This document shows positions 54,278 to 64,000 of a stretch of 64,000 bases of DNA, one piece after another. Each line of letters begins with the position of its first letter. Position 1 is the stretch's first letter. A model generated the notes under the pieces. It searched no databases and was not told the DNA's origin. It saw only the letters and a program-made list of their open reading frames with translations. The translations under genes and the position numbers were made by a program. Source of the DNA: Mayamaea pseudoterrestris (taxonomy: Eukaryota; Bacillariophyta; Bacillariophyceae; Sellaphorales; Sellaphoraceae); assembly GCA_027923505.1 (NCBI GenBank), contig BROI01000024.1, positions 124,001 to 188,000 of the forward strand, in the 5' to 3' direction.

Positions 54278-55303
54278 CTATAGTGTTACGACCGTTCCAC
54301 CTTCTCCCGATCCCATTGATTCAGCCCCACCGCCTAGTACTTCGCGAATCAAGGCATGAGGAACTCGACCGTCGGTAATGAATGCTCCCTTGACTCCCAG
54401 CTGCACGGCACTCGTGGCAAAGGTAACCTTTGGAATCATGCCGCCAGTAATTGTTTCATCGTCAATGAGCTCCTGCACTTGTTGACATGTCAAAGTCGGG
54501 ATCAGTGTCATGGACTTGTCGAGAACGCCAGCAATATCCGTCAGAAACAAAACTCGCTCAGCCTTTAACTCTCCAGCAATACGCCCAGCAGCAACATCTG
54601 CGTTGCAATTGTAAGCAATCTCCTTTTCCTCGCCCATGCCTGTTCCAATGGGCGAAACGACTGGACAGATACCAGCATCAAGTAGTTGATTCAGGAGTTG
54701 CGTATTGACAGCTTCCACTTTGCCAACATAACCAAGATCAAAGCCATCCTTGTTCACTTCCTTTGTGCACTGCAGCAGTGAATCATCTCGTCCCGATATT
54801 CCAATGGCTCGTCCACCAGCCGCGCAAATCTTGCTACTAATCTCCTTATTCACGGCTCCACATAACACCATTTCGGCCACTTGCACCACCTCTGGACTCG
54901 ACACGCGCATGCCACCTTCAAAGCGCGACGCGACTCCCACCTGCTCCAGCATTTTGTTGATCTGCGGACCACCTCCGTGCACCACTACGACTCGTAGTCC
55001 CAGTTGCTGCAGCGTGGCAACGTCCTGGCAAAAGAGTTGCTTCAGCTCCGGTGACGTCATGGCGTTGCCGCCGTACTTGACGACAATGGTCTTGCCGCGG
55101 AGCGTATCTACGGCTCCAGCGACTGTAACGGCGTTTGAAGTAAATGAATCAGAGTCATTTTCGGTAGTCGATGGTGATGAAGTGGAAGCAAGTGATAGTC
55201 TTGCATGGGGCGTAGTTGTGTGATGCAACCGTTGGGGACTGACGAAAGCGGAGCTGCAAATTGACTGTAGCGCAATGCAAAGCATTAACAAGGATATGAA
55301 CAT
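54278..55303 (-). CDS. Acetylglutamate kinase, plastid-targeted
   Basis: 341 aa from the ATG at 55303, which starts a signal peptide (MFISLLMLCIALQSICSSAF); an upstream ATG at 55363 adds 20 residues that would bury it. The SSAF-VSPQRLHH site and the Ser/Thr-rich stretch after it make a bipartite plastid presequence of heterokont type. The mature part is a full amino-acid kinase: GKTIVVKYGGNAM, VVVVHGGGPQINKML, RFEGGMRVSS (glutamate site), ISGRDDSLL, YNCNADVAAGRIAGEL, LFLTDIAGVLDKS and GGMIPKV. It phosphorylates N-acetylglutamate, the second step of arginine and ornithine synthesis, usually under PII control in plastids. It is divergent from EBP2. Confidence 0.95.
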   Translation of the reverse strand: MFISLLMLCIALQSICSSAFVSPQRLHHTTTPHARLSLASTSSPSTTENDSDSFTSNAVTVAGAVDTLRGKTIVVKYGGNAMTSPELKQLFCQDVATLQQLGLRVVVVHGGGPQINKMLEQVGVASRFEGGMRVSSPEVVQVAEMVLCGAVNKEISSKICAAGGRAIGISGRDDSLLQCTKEVNKDGFDLGYVGKVEAVNTQLLNQLLDAGICPVVSPIGTGMGEEKEIAYNCNADVAAGRIAGELKAERVLFLTDIAGVLDKSMTLIPTLTCQQVQELIDDETITGGMIPKVTFATSAVQLGVKGAFITDGRVPHALIREVLGGGAESMGSGEGGTVVTL

Positions 55304-55455
55304 GTTCCTATAGTATCGCTTCGATAGCAGATGATTACTGAATCCTGCAAGACGAGTGAACAATTACACAAGGACGCAATGCACTTTGTGGACAAAAGAT
55401 CCACAAGATTTCGCGCATCGGCATCCAAATCTGTCGTTCCGGTACTCATTGCGAC

Positions 55456-57026
55456 ATGCCACCAAAGCCATCCAAAATGCAAAGAACAAAAGCAGAATCG
55501 GAGCAACAAAAGCAGTTGCTCGACTACGCAACAACATCATCCTACAACTCCAGTATGGGCAAGAACAAGAGCAAGAGTAGTCAGAAGAAGCAGCAGCCGA
55601 CGGAAGCAGCTGCTGTAGCTGCTGTCGCTGATAAAAAGCAGCCTCGCGTGTCCATGGAGGACATTCAGGCCATGTCGGACAGCGACGACCAAGGGTCTCT
55701 TCCACCGGAGGAGGAGTGGAACGATGAAGCCAAGAATTTACGCGACGCCATTATGAGTGGTAAATTTGATCATGTACTGGAAAGAGAGGATGGAGATGCT
55801 TCGAGTGTGGAGGAAGTGGAGCTGGATAATGATGGGGAAGCGCATGATGAAGTCGACGCAGAAGGGTCTTCCGCCGAGGACGAGGAGGAAACTGGCCCAT
55901 CGGACGAGGATTCTGAAGCGGATAGCGAAGACGAAGTGGAAAAAGTCCCGACCTGGAATGGCAAGAAAACAACTGCGCCTCTGGTGGATGCTGCGGCGGA
56001 CAGCTCGGACGACGATGATGCAAGCGAGAATGAGCACGAAGCAGAGGCGTCAAAGCCAACTTTGGCTGCAAAGGGCTTGGTAGAGGACGAGAATAGCGGC
56101 CGTGAATCCAACGAGGAGGAACAGAGTGACGACGATGAAGATGATACCCCTGCAGCTGAAAAGACAATGGACCAAAAGAACCAAATCAACTCCAAGGCTC
56201 TCCATGTTGTAACGCAGGAATTAGCGTCGCAAAAGCAAGGATGGTCCTGGGCCGAGACTTTCGAAATCATCCCAGCTACGCCGCTTCCGTTTGACAAGAA
56301 GACTACGCCGGAGGATGAGCTCGTTGACATTCACGACGACTTGAAGCGCGAAGTGACGTTTTACGACATTGCACTAGAGGCCGTCAATGCGGCACGCTTG
56401 AAATGTCAGGAACATGAAATTCCCTTTACTCGACCGGAAGATTTTTTTGCTGAAATGGTCAAGACTGATGGTACGTTGCATTAGGATGGACTCGTTCCTT
56501 CCTGTCCGTTAGTTTGCGCATATATCCTGACGAAATCCATCGCTCCTTCACGTTCTCGCAATATACAGACCACATGGCCAAGATCAAGGATCGTCTCATT
56601 TTTGAGAACAAAAAGATTGACGCCGTCGCAATGCGCAAGTCAAACAAGGAGCAGAAGCTTCGCGTCAAGGAGTCGCAAGCCAATCGCGCCGCTGAAAAGT
56701 CCAAGCGCAAGCGAGAGCATTTCAAGTCTCTCGACGACTGGCAGGCATCAGGAGCAGCTGGATCTCGCAATGATGGTGCTCTCATGGATGCACTGGAGGG
56801 AAGTGGTCCTAATAAAAAGCGCATGTCGGCCGACAAGAAGTACGGTTTCGGGGGCCAACGGCCTCGCTTCAAGCAGAATGATCGCAAAGATTTGAACGAC
56901 ACCTCCAAGTTTAATCCGAGAGGTAACTTTGCAGGAGGCATGAAGCGTACTGCGAGCAGTAGCAAGAAGGGAGGAAGTAACAATCGCCCTGGCAAGCGTG
57001 CTCGTGACGCGAAACGGTCCTCCTAA
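55456..57026 (+). CDS. EBNA1BP2: EBP2, rRNA-processing protein
   Basis: Exons are 55456-56470 and 56569-57026 (490 aa). The 98-base intron runs GTACGT...ATACAG; an earlier AG at 56511-56512 does not keep the frame. Joined, the sequence reads FFAEMVKTD then DHMAKIKDRLIFENKK, matching the EBP2 core (FAEMxKxDxxMxKI). An acidic N-terminal half with long Asp/Glu runs precedes REVTFYDIALEAV and IPFTRPEDFFAEM; the tail is Lys/Arg-rich with GFGGQRPRFKQNDRKD and a nuclear signal (NNRPGKRARDAKRS). An inner ATG at 55555 (MGKNKSKSSQKK) is an equally likely start. EBP2 is nucleolar and required for 27S pre-rRNA processing in the large-subunit pathway. Confidence 0.88.
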
Positions 57027-57267
57027 ATATGTCATGGCACTTGCATTCGATAATTTGCAAAGAGTAAATTAAATTTAGTCCGTCTATCAAATACGAAATG
57101 CTTCTACTTGTCGCGCCATCCAGGAACACATGTACCGTGCTATGCTTTGCTAGACTAAATAAATAATTCTCAATAACTTTTTTCTCCCACACAAAACACA
57201 CTGACAAACGCCACTCGCCTTCAGAATTTCCAACATTGTTACGCGCTGCTCATGCCATTAGTCTTGT

Positions 57268-58234
57268 TTATCCGTTATTCTTCTTAACCAAAGTCGCCGA
57301 GAGCCAGTCAAGTCCTTCATACAAGCCATCGCCCGTCGTGGCGCAGCATGCTTGAATGTACCACTGACGATACGAAGGACGGAGACCATGCAATCCAAGC
57401 TTGTCAGTCATTTCCGCCGCACTCATGGCATTTGGCAGATCCTGCTTATTGGCAAAGACCAAGAGAACAGCATCGCGCAGCTCGTCCTCGTTGAGCATTC
57501 GGTGTAGCTCATCGCGGGCCGCGTCAATACGGTCAGAGTCATTCGAGTCCACCACGAAAATCAAACCTTGCGTGTTTTGGTAGTAATGGCGCCACAAGGG
57601 GCGGATCTTGTCTTGACCGCCGACATCCCAAACTGTAAATGAAATGTTCTTGTATTCGACAGTCTCCACGTTAAATCCAATGGTAGGAATAGTGGTAACG
57701 ACTGATTTGCATAGATAATGACAGAACGTGTGTGAGCAGTGAGCAGGAGGTGCAGACAAGACTGAAGCGGCGATTTTTAACAAGTCGAGCAACCCACTAA
57801 TCGCACATTCCTCTTTCTCTTCCATAATAAAATCCAATCGTTCAATCAAGCAAATTTCAACGTAAAACCGATTCGGAAGTATAGACTCACCTTCGCCAAG
57901 CTTGAGTTTGTAAAGGATGGTGGTTTTACCAGCGGCATCAAGACCAACCATCAGAATACGCATCTCCTTCTTGCCAAACTATTTCAGCAAATAAAGTATG
58001 TTGAAGATCATGATGAGAAAGAGGGTCAACAAGAATGCAAATTTCAGCAAAGACCGGCAAATGACCAAAAGGGCGTACGAGGCCTACGCAGCCGTACGAA
58101 TCGGCTCCAGCCGACCGTTGCAGCTGCCACGAGTCCTCTCCATTCATCTCCTCCTTTCATTCATTCATTCATCCTTCTTTCTCTCCATCGCCGCTTACCA
58201 TACGCTCCCATAAACGGGAGAAGGTGAGACCCAT
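57268..58234 (-). CDS. ARF1: ADP-ribosylation factor (ARF1-type)
   Basis: Exons are 58234-58199, 57978-57891 and 57701-57268 (185 aa), with introns of 220 and 189 bases, GTAAGC/TAG and GTGAGT/CAG. The assembled start is [12 protein letters not shown] then [20 protein letters not shown]: a myristoylatable Gly2, amphipathic helix and P-loop. Switch [17 protein letters not shown], switch [30 protein letters not shown] and the [15 protein letters not shown] end are all conserved. ARF1 recruits COPI and other coats at the Golgi. The third exon alone can be read into the second intron, but that reading lacks the N-terminus. It is divergent from nothing close; 500 empty bases lie upstream. Confidence 0.96.
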
Positions 58235-58733
58235 GATGCTACTGTTTCTTGTTGCTTTTGTAGTACGACCAACAACTGCACAACCCTTGGAACGCAACCA
58301 AAAGAGTGTGAGGATATCGGTCCAAAAGCAACGCGGAGGATCCAACGCCTTTTGCCTTCCGCAGGCGCGCGCGGAGCATCCAATGCCGCACGTCAAGAGC
58401 TCGCGTGCGAGAAATAACGCGACAAATCACGAGCTCTAGCGAGTGCTATTTCTGAACTACGCTTTGAAATGACTTGTATGGTCATTTCAATCGCAGAGGA
58501 GTTCCAACTCACCAGCCGGCGAAAAGGTCAGTCACAGAGGTCCCGATGTGACATGTAATACTATAGTTACCCGAGTACTCCCTACCGCCCAACAACACGA
58601 GCGAGTCCTGTATGATATGGTATGTATGAACCAAACCTTTTTATTGAGTACATTAGCGACCCAGCCAGTAACACCCCAGCAACTACGGCAAAACAGCTCA
58701 AGATAGGAGCACGACTAAAAAGCTCATTCAGAA
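58235..58733. other. Intergenic region, ARF1 5' side to PGM 3' side
   Basis: 499 bases holding the ARF1 promoter and the 3' flank of the phosphoglycerate mutase gene. GACTTGTATGGTCATTTC-like inverted stretches (TGAAATGAC/GTCATTTCA near 58465-58490) can form a short hairpin. No gene is seen. Confidence 0.4.
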
Positions 58734-60432
58734 CTACCGTATCAGCGCCTCTCGCTCCAAATCGCTAGCCGATTTCACTTCCCACTGCCGGAGCCTCTTC
58801 TCCCGCGCTTCTCGGCAGGTTAGAGCCAAAAAGGGTTCCACAATGTGACCTTCGGCATCAAGATGAATCTTGTTAATGACCGCGTCAAAGCCTTGCTTGG
58901 TCATGTAGCGGTGCTGCCGCTTCATCATGTCCTCCAAAACGTTGGTGGCTCGAGAAAGCAGCAGCATGTTCGAATAGTCTGGGTTTTGCATCTTGCTATG
59001 GACGGCCCACCAAAGGTCACGAGTGTCAACGACAATTTCGGAGCCAGCGCAGTCCATGTCCCAGCCAAAGGATTGTCCAACGTTGCGCAGAATGATGCGC
59101 TGCCAGTCTCGATTTGAAACGTCTCGTTTCTTTTGAATGTCCTGCAATCGTTCCAAGTCACCAAGGTATACTCCGTGAAAGCCATGAGAGCGTGATGTGC
59201 CCCATGTGTATCTGTGCGGTATAAGACGATATAAGGTGTTAGCATGCAACCCCAGCAAGGTATTGGCTGCTCAATGATCGCAAACAAACAACGAACCCTT
59301 TAGGCTCCACCATGTATCGAAATTCTTGCTCGATCTGAGGATCGACGGGCTTCAAGTTTTCATCCAGTCGATATAACATTGGAATACCAGTCGGAATCGT
59401 CATTCCTTTAATGTCTTCGTCACTAATTCCGTCAATGTGTTTAATGAGCGTTCGAATCGTGTTGGCATGACTGACAATCAGCGTCTTGTTGCCCGCACGA
59501 ATGGTAGGAACAATGACAGAGTTGAAAAAGGGCATGATGCGAGTCGCGCAATCTTTAAGTGATTCCGTACGTGATGCATCGAGTAACTCATGGTTGAGCT
59601 TGGAGTACCTGGAGGAGAATTGAATTCATATGGCATCTCAGAGACAATTCAACATGCCGACGGGCGTACCTCCCATCCTCTTGACTCACCTTCTGTCACC
59701 GCCATGCCAATAGGGATGATCGTCTTCCATACGAGGTGGTGCAACGTCATAGGACCGTCGCATTTGCATGACCAACTCCTGATCGAGCCCCAGCTCCTGG
59801 AACGCTGTATCCTTATTGTAGCCCTGCAGCGCACCGTAGTGACGCTCGTTCAGTCTCCACGTCTTTGTGACTGGCACCCAGTGCTGTCCAGCATGGTTCA
59901 GTGCCATGTTGCAGCTAAACGACGCTCGCCTCAAAACTGACGTAAAGGCATGATCAATCTCAATGCCATTCTCCGCCAACAATCGACCAGCCGTGCGAGC
60001 CTCTCGTCGGCCCTTGTCTGTCAAATTCACATCGCACCAGCCAGTGTATCGATTCTGTAAGTTCCATTCCGACTCGCCGTGTCGAAGTAAAACGAGCGTG
60101 TAGAGGGAATCTTCTCCATGCTCGGCCAAGTAGTGTGGAGGAGAAGCAGGATCACATGGCATTCCGCCGTTCATGTAGTGATGTGCCGCATGAGAAGAGT
60201 CATTCTGGCCTTGTGATCGCCCTCGTCGCATGGGATGCGAAACGGTGGGTTGTTCAATGGAGGAATCATTGTCCTGAAAGACAGCGCCATTGATCGGACG
60301 AAGTTTAGCGGCAGCTCGAGCTCGAGCTGTCTTGTGCAGCGATACTGGACCTTTATTACCAGATGATTTAGACGAGCAGTTTCTTAACAGCAAACTGCTT
60401 GTGGTCTTGTGACAGCGAAGTAGCTTGTCCAT
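58734..60432 (-). CDS. 2,3-BPG-dependent phosphoglycerate mutase, C-terminally extended
   Basis: Exons are 60432-59690, 59608-59297 and 59211-58734 (510 aa); introns of 81 and 85 bases. The N-terminus MDKLLRCHKTTSSLLLRNCS, basic and hydroxylated, looks like a mitochondrial presequence. The mutase core has LLRHGESEWNLQNRYTGW with the phosphorylated His, VNLTDKG, WRLNERHYGALQG, and LIVSHANTIRTLIKHIDG with the second catalytic His. After the usual C-terminus a further 155 residues follow (YTWGTSRSHGFHGVYLGDLE to the end), with no motif I know. The reaction is 3- to 2-phosphoglycerate; placing it in mitochondria agrees with the mitochondrial lower glycolysis of stramenopiles. Divergent from the TrmK-like gene. 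Confidence 0.9.
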
Positions 60433-60801
60433 ATTTCAGACGGCGACTTGTTTGTTCTTGTCCGTCGTGCAACAAGCTCGACGATGCTCGTCGGAACTTC
60501 AACTTACAAAAATGAAAGGATAGAGCACAGGAAGTCAAGAATCGCAGCAGTGGCGTTGTCAACTATACAATGATGGATATGTGAAGCAGGACCTGGTGCA
60601 GCGATGATGTCGATGTTTCAAATTGCCGCGATCTGCTTGCAGAATGGCGTTAACCGCTGCGACAAGTTGCTTAATCTCGCTGCGACATCAATTGGCGATG
60701 CCTTGATCAGCTTCACCATGCAAACAATTGCGACCATTCATGCGTCGGCATGTCCTTTCAGTCGGCGTTCCGTCTATCTATTTGCGACTAACAAAATTAC
60801 T
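60433..60801. promoter_or_regulatory. Divergent promoter, PGM / TrmK-like
   Basis: About 370 bases if the methyltransferase starts at 60802 (170 if it starts at 60604). No TATA box or repeat stands out. Confidence 0.4.
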
Positions 60802-61746
60802 ATGAACCCGAAATTACTGCATGCTGCGTTTCTGACGTTTTCATCGCCTCCTCTTTGCTGCCGACGATCGTTGCTGCCGCTTCGTTTCAGCACCTCACTG
60901 CGGTCGCCAAACGAAGAAGCCCTCGACAAGGCAAAGAATGCCATGACACAGCTTGCAACGAGACCCTCGAGCTGGAAGAGGTTTCAGGACTTGGTGGAAC
61001 TCGCACTAGAGCCAGAAATGCATGTCGATAACGCGTCTGCTAAATCAACGATTCGATCGGCGGTCGACGTGGGGACAGATCACGGACTCTTGGCCATTTG
61101 CCTCGCAGCTACGGGACTTTTTTCCAAGGGCGGTGTGATTGGATCTGATGTATCCGAACAAGCCTTGCAGTCGGGAGCTATTCGCACGCTCAAAAATTTG
61201 CAAACATACTGGCAAAAGGCCGACAAGAATCCACTCCCAGTGTCCTTTTGCGTCGGCAATGGACTGCAGTCGCTGGAACCCGGACAAGCCGACCTAATTT
61301 GTATTGCAGGCATGGGCGTGAATACAATACTGGAAATCCTGTCAGTCAAAACTGGAGGAAATTTGCTTCTCGATCGTCTGAAAACGCAACGAATACTGCT
61401 GCAACCAACGAGCTCTCGACCACGACACTTGCTAGCACTATACAGTGGCATGGAGGAGCTAGGCTGGCACGTGCGAGACGAGCGAATGCAAAAGGTTGGA
61501 CCAAGATGGTACTTGTCGTCATCATGGGAACCACATTGCGTGGCGGACGGTGAGGCTGGAGTCGCACTGTGGCCTGGGTCGAAACTAGCGACGGTATCAG
61601 ATGCAGTGTTTCAGTCGTATCTGCAACATCATTGCCAATGGCTTCGCCATGACCTGCAAAAGACTGGTAGGCTTCAAGGTAGCGAACATGCTTGGCTGAA
61701 TGTATACGAATCGTTGCTGAATGATAGCGATCTCGGCAGCGAATGA
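60802..61746 (+). CDS. TrmK-like SAM methyltransferase, organelle-targeted
   Basis: 314 aa from the ATG at 60802; the frame is open from 60604, which would give 380 aa. The inner start yields MNPKLLHAAFLTFSSPPLCC then RRSLLPLRFSTSLRSPNEE, a plausible mitochondrial or plastid presequence. The fold is that of bacterial TrmK (tRNA adenine-22 N1-methyltransferase): AVDVGTDHGLLAICLAATG (motif I), VIGSDVSEQAL, VSFCVGNGLQSLEPG, ADLICIAGMGVNTILEIL, and LLQPTSSRPRHLLALYSGMEELGW. In bacteria the substrate is A22 of tRNA-Ser and tRNA-Tyr. Eukaryotic members are rare and probably came from an organelle or bacterial donor; an organellar tRNA would be the natural substrate. Neighbour on the left is PGM (divergent). 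Confidence 0.85.
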   Translation: MNPKLLHAAFLTFSSPPLCCRRSLLPLRFSTSLRSPNEEALDKAKNAMTQLATRPSSWKRFQDLVELALEPEMHVDNASAKSTIRSAVDVGTDHGLLAICLAATGLFSKGGVIGSDVSEQALQSGAIRTLKNLQTYWQKADKNPLPVSFCVGNGLQSLEPGQADLICIAGMGVNTILEILSVKTGGNLLLDRLKTQRILLQPTSSRPRHLLALYSGMEELGWHVRDERMQKVGPRWYLSSSWEPHCVADGEAGVALWPGSKLATVSDAVFQSYLQHHCQWLRHDLQKTGRLQGSEHAWLNVYESLLNDSDLGSE

Positions 61747-62072
61747 TCATTGTGCTACGGTGGTTGTTGAAGGAGAGCTCGCCAACCTATAACGACGCTA
61801 CAGTTGTACAATGCATAGTATTCGAGCGGCTCGCTTAATCGGCGAGCAACCAGCTGTAACTTGTTTTTGATCAAATGCCATGATCTTTTGGGATATGTCT
61901 GCATTTGAACTTGTCAAAGCGTTATCAAGCATCGCCATTGTGCCCTTGGTTTGCGCTTGGACGTCATGTAGGCCTCTGGCCTCAATATGCGCAGCTTTAA
62001 CATTTACGTCGTATGCAAAAGAAAGAATGATTATTATTTGCGTACGATACGTGATATTAGATGATGTCACCT
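61747..62072. other. Convergent 3' intergenic region
   Basis: 326 bases between TrmK-like and PDCD2-like 3' ends. A minus-strand frame at 61798-62076 (92 codons) has a helical, protein-like composition but no family match and no promoter. Confidence 0.4.
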
Positions 62073-63704
62073 TCATTTAAGGTCTTGAAACGCGTTGTCA
62101 TCATCGTCATCTACATCGAAATCTCCATCATCCTCGTCATTGTCATTCATTGCATCAGACGCATCGTCGTCAACATCTTCAAACTGAGTTCCCTCAGCAA
62201 TAACGACGGCTTCATTCTCGCCGGCGGCAGCCATTCGCTGACGCGGGGCCTCGTCCACCGAGTCTTGCAAGACGACATATTCTGCTGCATTTCCGTCGCA
62301 TGCCTTGGAGCATGTGTACACGGCAATATTTCCAAAGTTCATACCAGACTGTGCAAAAGCTGCTTGGAGCCCCGTCAGTGGTACATTGCTGGTGTTATCA
62401 GCAGGCGTGTCAGCGTGCTTGTCAACCTCAAGTACATGGAGAAGCGAGGGTAGAATTTGAAACTCAAATACCCTTGACGCTCCGCATGAGCAAGGAGGGA
62501 TTTCTTGTACAGTTCCTTTCTTGTTTGACGCATTCAACGTATGCTTAGTTACTTTGTCATTCTGCCCTGCAGTCGATAAGGGTCTGAATTTGTATGCAGT
62601 GAAATAATGAGCAAAGGTAAGACCATAACGTCAAGCTTATGATCCATAATTAATAAACAGTACTCACATTGACCACATTGGGACACCCCCATATGCATAT
62701 CGCAACACTTGTCGAGGAGACCGCTTCAACCGATCACTGTATGCCAACAGCGCCCGCTCCGACGCAGAAAGTCTTTCATCCCGTTCCTTTCCACCAGAGC
62801 CGCCATCCGCGCCAACGCCTCTCAGAGCCGATAGAATTCCTTCATCTTCCTCCTCGGCCATGTACTTGGCTAACATGGCTTGGATCTTGTCATCTGATGT
62901 TCCAGTGGACATGCCAACATCGTCGTCGTCGTCATCGTTCGCTGCATGGAGGCGTTCGGAGGGTGGCTCCAGCAAGGATGTTAGCGGAAAGGATGGAAAC
63001 TGGATTGAGCGGTTATTCGAAGTCGAATGCTGACCAAAACTCTTTACAGACGGCCTTTCCTGCTTTGTCGGCTTGTTTCTGTTTATCGTAGATGCTTCCA
63101 TAGCGGCAAGTTTGGCTTCCAAGTCATCTACCGAGTCGTCCTTCACAACGTTCCAGTCATTGTCGTCGTTCTTGGCCTCTTTGGCAACAGGAACGACATC
63201 GCTTTCACCAGTAGTTGTAGAATTTACCAGCTTTCGTCGACGACAGACTACTGTGCCACCTCCTCCGTAGCACAGTGCATTGCCCTCTAGCACGCGCGAC
63301 ATGCAGGATGCCTGGTTGCAAGCAAACACTTGCATGCATCGATCGGCCTCTACATCGTTACTGCGCTTGGGAGCAATCAAGTGAACGAGCAAATACATTT
63401 GCGCTTGGCAAATGCTGCAGCAAGGTGGTGCGTCGTTGTCATTCTGCAAATCTGGACTTTCGCCGCCAATGAAGGACGTGCGCGTTGGATCGATTGCCTT
63501 GTTCTTGGCGTAGAGAGTCGGAAGGTACAGCCGAATTTGCTCTCCCTGGTCGCTCCAGTCATCGCCTCCTGCCCACATGATTAGTTTTACCACGAGCGCT
63601 CTTTCTTTCTTCGTTGCGTAACTTTGCTTTTGGTCCAACAGAAATTCGTGTGGAAGTTTGAATGGCGACGACGGCGCGGCGACCACGAACGACGTTGGCT
63701 TCAC
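62073..63704 (-). CDS. PDCD2/TSR4-like ribosomal-protein chaperone
   Basis: Exons are 63704-62668 and 62583-62073 (515 aa); the 84-base intron (GTGAGT...TTCAG) lies after GGVPMWS. The N-terminal part has SFIGGESPDL, CCSICQAQMYLLVHLIAP and RCMQVFACN zinc pairs; a long acidic, low-complexity middle follows (DDDDDD near 62930); the PDCD2_C domain begins LAYSDRLKRSPRQVLRYAYGGVPMWS, continues IPPCSCGASRVFEFQILPSLLHVLEVD and closes with NFGNIAVYTCSKAC, then an acidic tail. PDCD2/PDCD2L and yeast Tsr4 bind nascent uS5 (Rps2) and guide it into the 40S subunit. The acidic middle is longer than in yeast. Confidence 0.9.
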
Positions 63705-63949
63705 CGGTGAGACATCAAAGATTCTTTCCCGCGACGTTCAAAATTTCGGCGTCGCCAAGCCGTTCCCATTCTAGACTGGACTTTTTTGGCAGTCATGATG
63801 TTTATAAAGTCGCCGAACGGGCGGTTGTGTGCATATATAGAGTCTACAATACAATCACAGATACGCCACTATTGCTCGGTTTGCCCCGACTCCAGATTTT
63901 CGGAGTTGTTCGAAGAATTACCATCCATCAACGCCTCCCATCCAACGTT
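63705..63949. promoter_or_regulatory. 5' intergenic region upstream of PDCD2-like and of a possible next gene
   Basis: A TATATAG at about 63835-63841 lies 110 bases before the ATG at 63950 and may be a TATA element of a plus-strand gene running off the window. Otherwise nothing is seen. Confidence 0.35.
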
Positions 63950-64000
63950 ATGAGATTTGGCGCACTTGTCAAGTCTCTTCGTAGTCTTAAACATGATCAA
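63950..64000 (+). CDS. Possible start of a gene running off the window
   Basis: An ATG at 63950 opens 17 codons (MRFGALVKSLRSLKHDQ) to the window end. The layout (TATA-like site, then ATG, divergent from PDCD2-like) suggests a real gene start, but the piece is too short to name. The opening faintly recalls SPX-domain proteins (MKFGK...), which is only a guess. Confidence 0.25.
   Translation, partial: MRFGALVKSLRSLKHDQ

Noticed and set aside
55304-55363. Upstream start for NAGK
   Set aside because: It would place 20 polar residues before the signal peptide and spoil plastid targeting; the start at 55303 is more sensible.
56471-56512. Short 42-base intron in EBP2 ending at AG 56511-56512
   Set aside because: It does not keep the frame with the GTACGT donor; the acceptor at 56568 does and restores the EBP2 family alignment.
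61798-62076. Minus-strand 92-codon frame overlapping the PDCD2-like stop
   Set aside because: The composition is protein-like, but there is no homology, no splice link that keeps a frame, and it sits in a convergent 3' region.
35316-64000. Ribosome-biogenesis gene cluster (EF3-like, POL5, EBP2, TSR4-like) as a functional unit
   Set aside because: The genes are separated by unrelated ones and lie on both strands; the cluster is most likely coincidence.

Overview
The window looks like nuclear DNA of a compact-genome alga with a secondary plastid, most likely a diatom or another ochrophyte stramenopile. Four things point there. Two proteins (N-acetylglutamate kinase and a nitroreductase-family protein) start with a signal peptide followed by an Ala-Phe or Ser-Ala-Phe site, as heterokont plastid preproteins do. 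A phosphoglycerate mutase carries a mitochondrial-type presequence, as lower glycolysis does in stramenopiles. There are two Ty1/copia lineages, one closely resembling the diatom type, and a small heat shock factor of the diatom kind. Genes are close together, usually convergent or divergent, with none to two introns of about 75-215 bp. The species cannot be named from the sequence alone.

Layout. 1-5587: 3' part of a giant modular leucine-rich-repeat surface protein. 5886-11280: RTEL1 helicase and Pelota. 11420-19407: a very young Ty1/copia element (copia-1) lying between Pelota and its divergent partner UFD1. 19516-23364: UFD1, a heat shock factor and a cyclin-L-like gene that has lost its 5' part. 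23365-28364: a second, older, minus-strand copia element (copia-2). 28365-34722: a second copy of the block, with the RTEL1 3' part, Pelota, UFD1, HSF and a complete cyclin L. So a 6.3 kb block is tandemly duplicated, copia-2 occupies the junction exactly, and copia-1 lies inside copy A only. Copy B still holds the empty target site.

35316-64000 is ordinary compact gene space: Na+/H+ exchanger, EF3-like ABC ATPase without a HEAT domain, DESI/PPPDE peptidase, NASP-type histone chaperone, RNA polymerase II subunit RPB9, POL5/MYBBP1A, a probable RINT1/TIP20 tether, a mitochondrial coiled-coil protein, a plastid nitroreductase-like protein, a 175-bp tandem repeat array, plastid NAGK, EBP2, ARF1, a C-terminally extended phosphoglycerate mutase, a TrmK-like methyltransferase and a PDCD2/TSR4-like protein. 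Several of these serve ribosome biogenesis, translation or ribosome rescue (POL5, EBP2, TSR4-like, EF3-like, Pelota). This is probably chance clustering rather than an operon-like unit.

The most notable structure is the duplication. Its two ends, the two truncated host genes and copia-2 can all be explained by one unequal exchange between a chromosome carrying copia-2 in the cyclin gene and one without it. A 1.6 kb stretch (UFD1 3' half to HSF exon 2) is nearly identical between copies while its flanks differ by several percent, which suggests later gene conversion. All exon structures were inferred by eye from splice signals, reading frame and family similarity.
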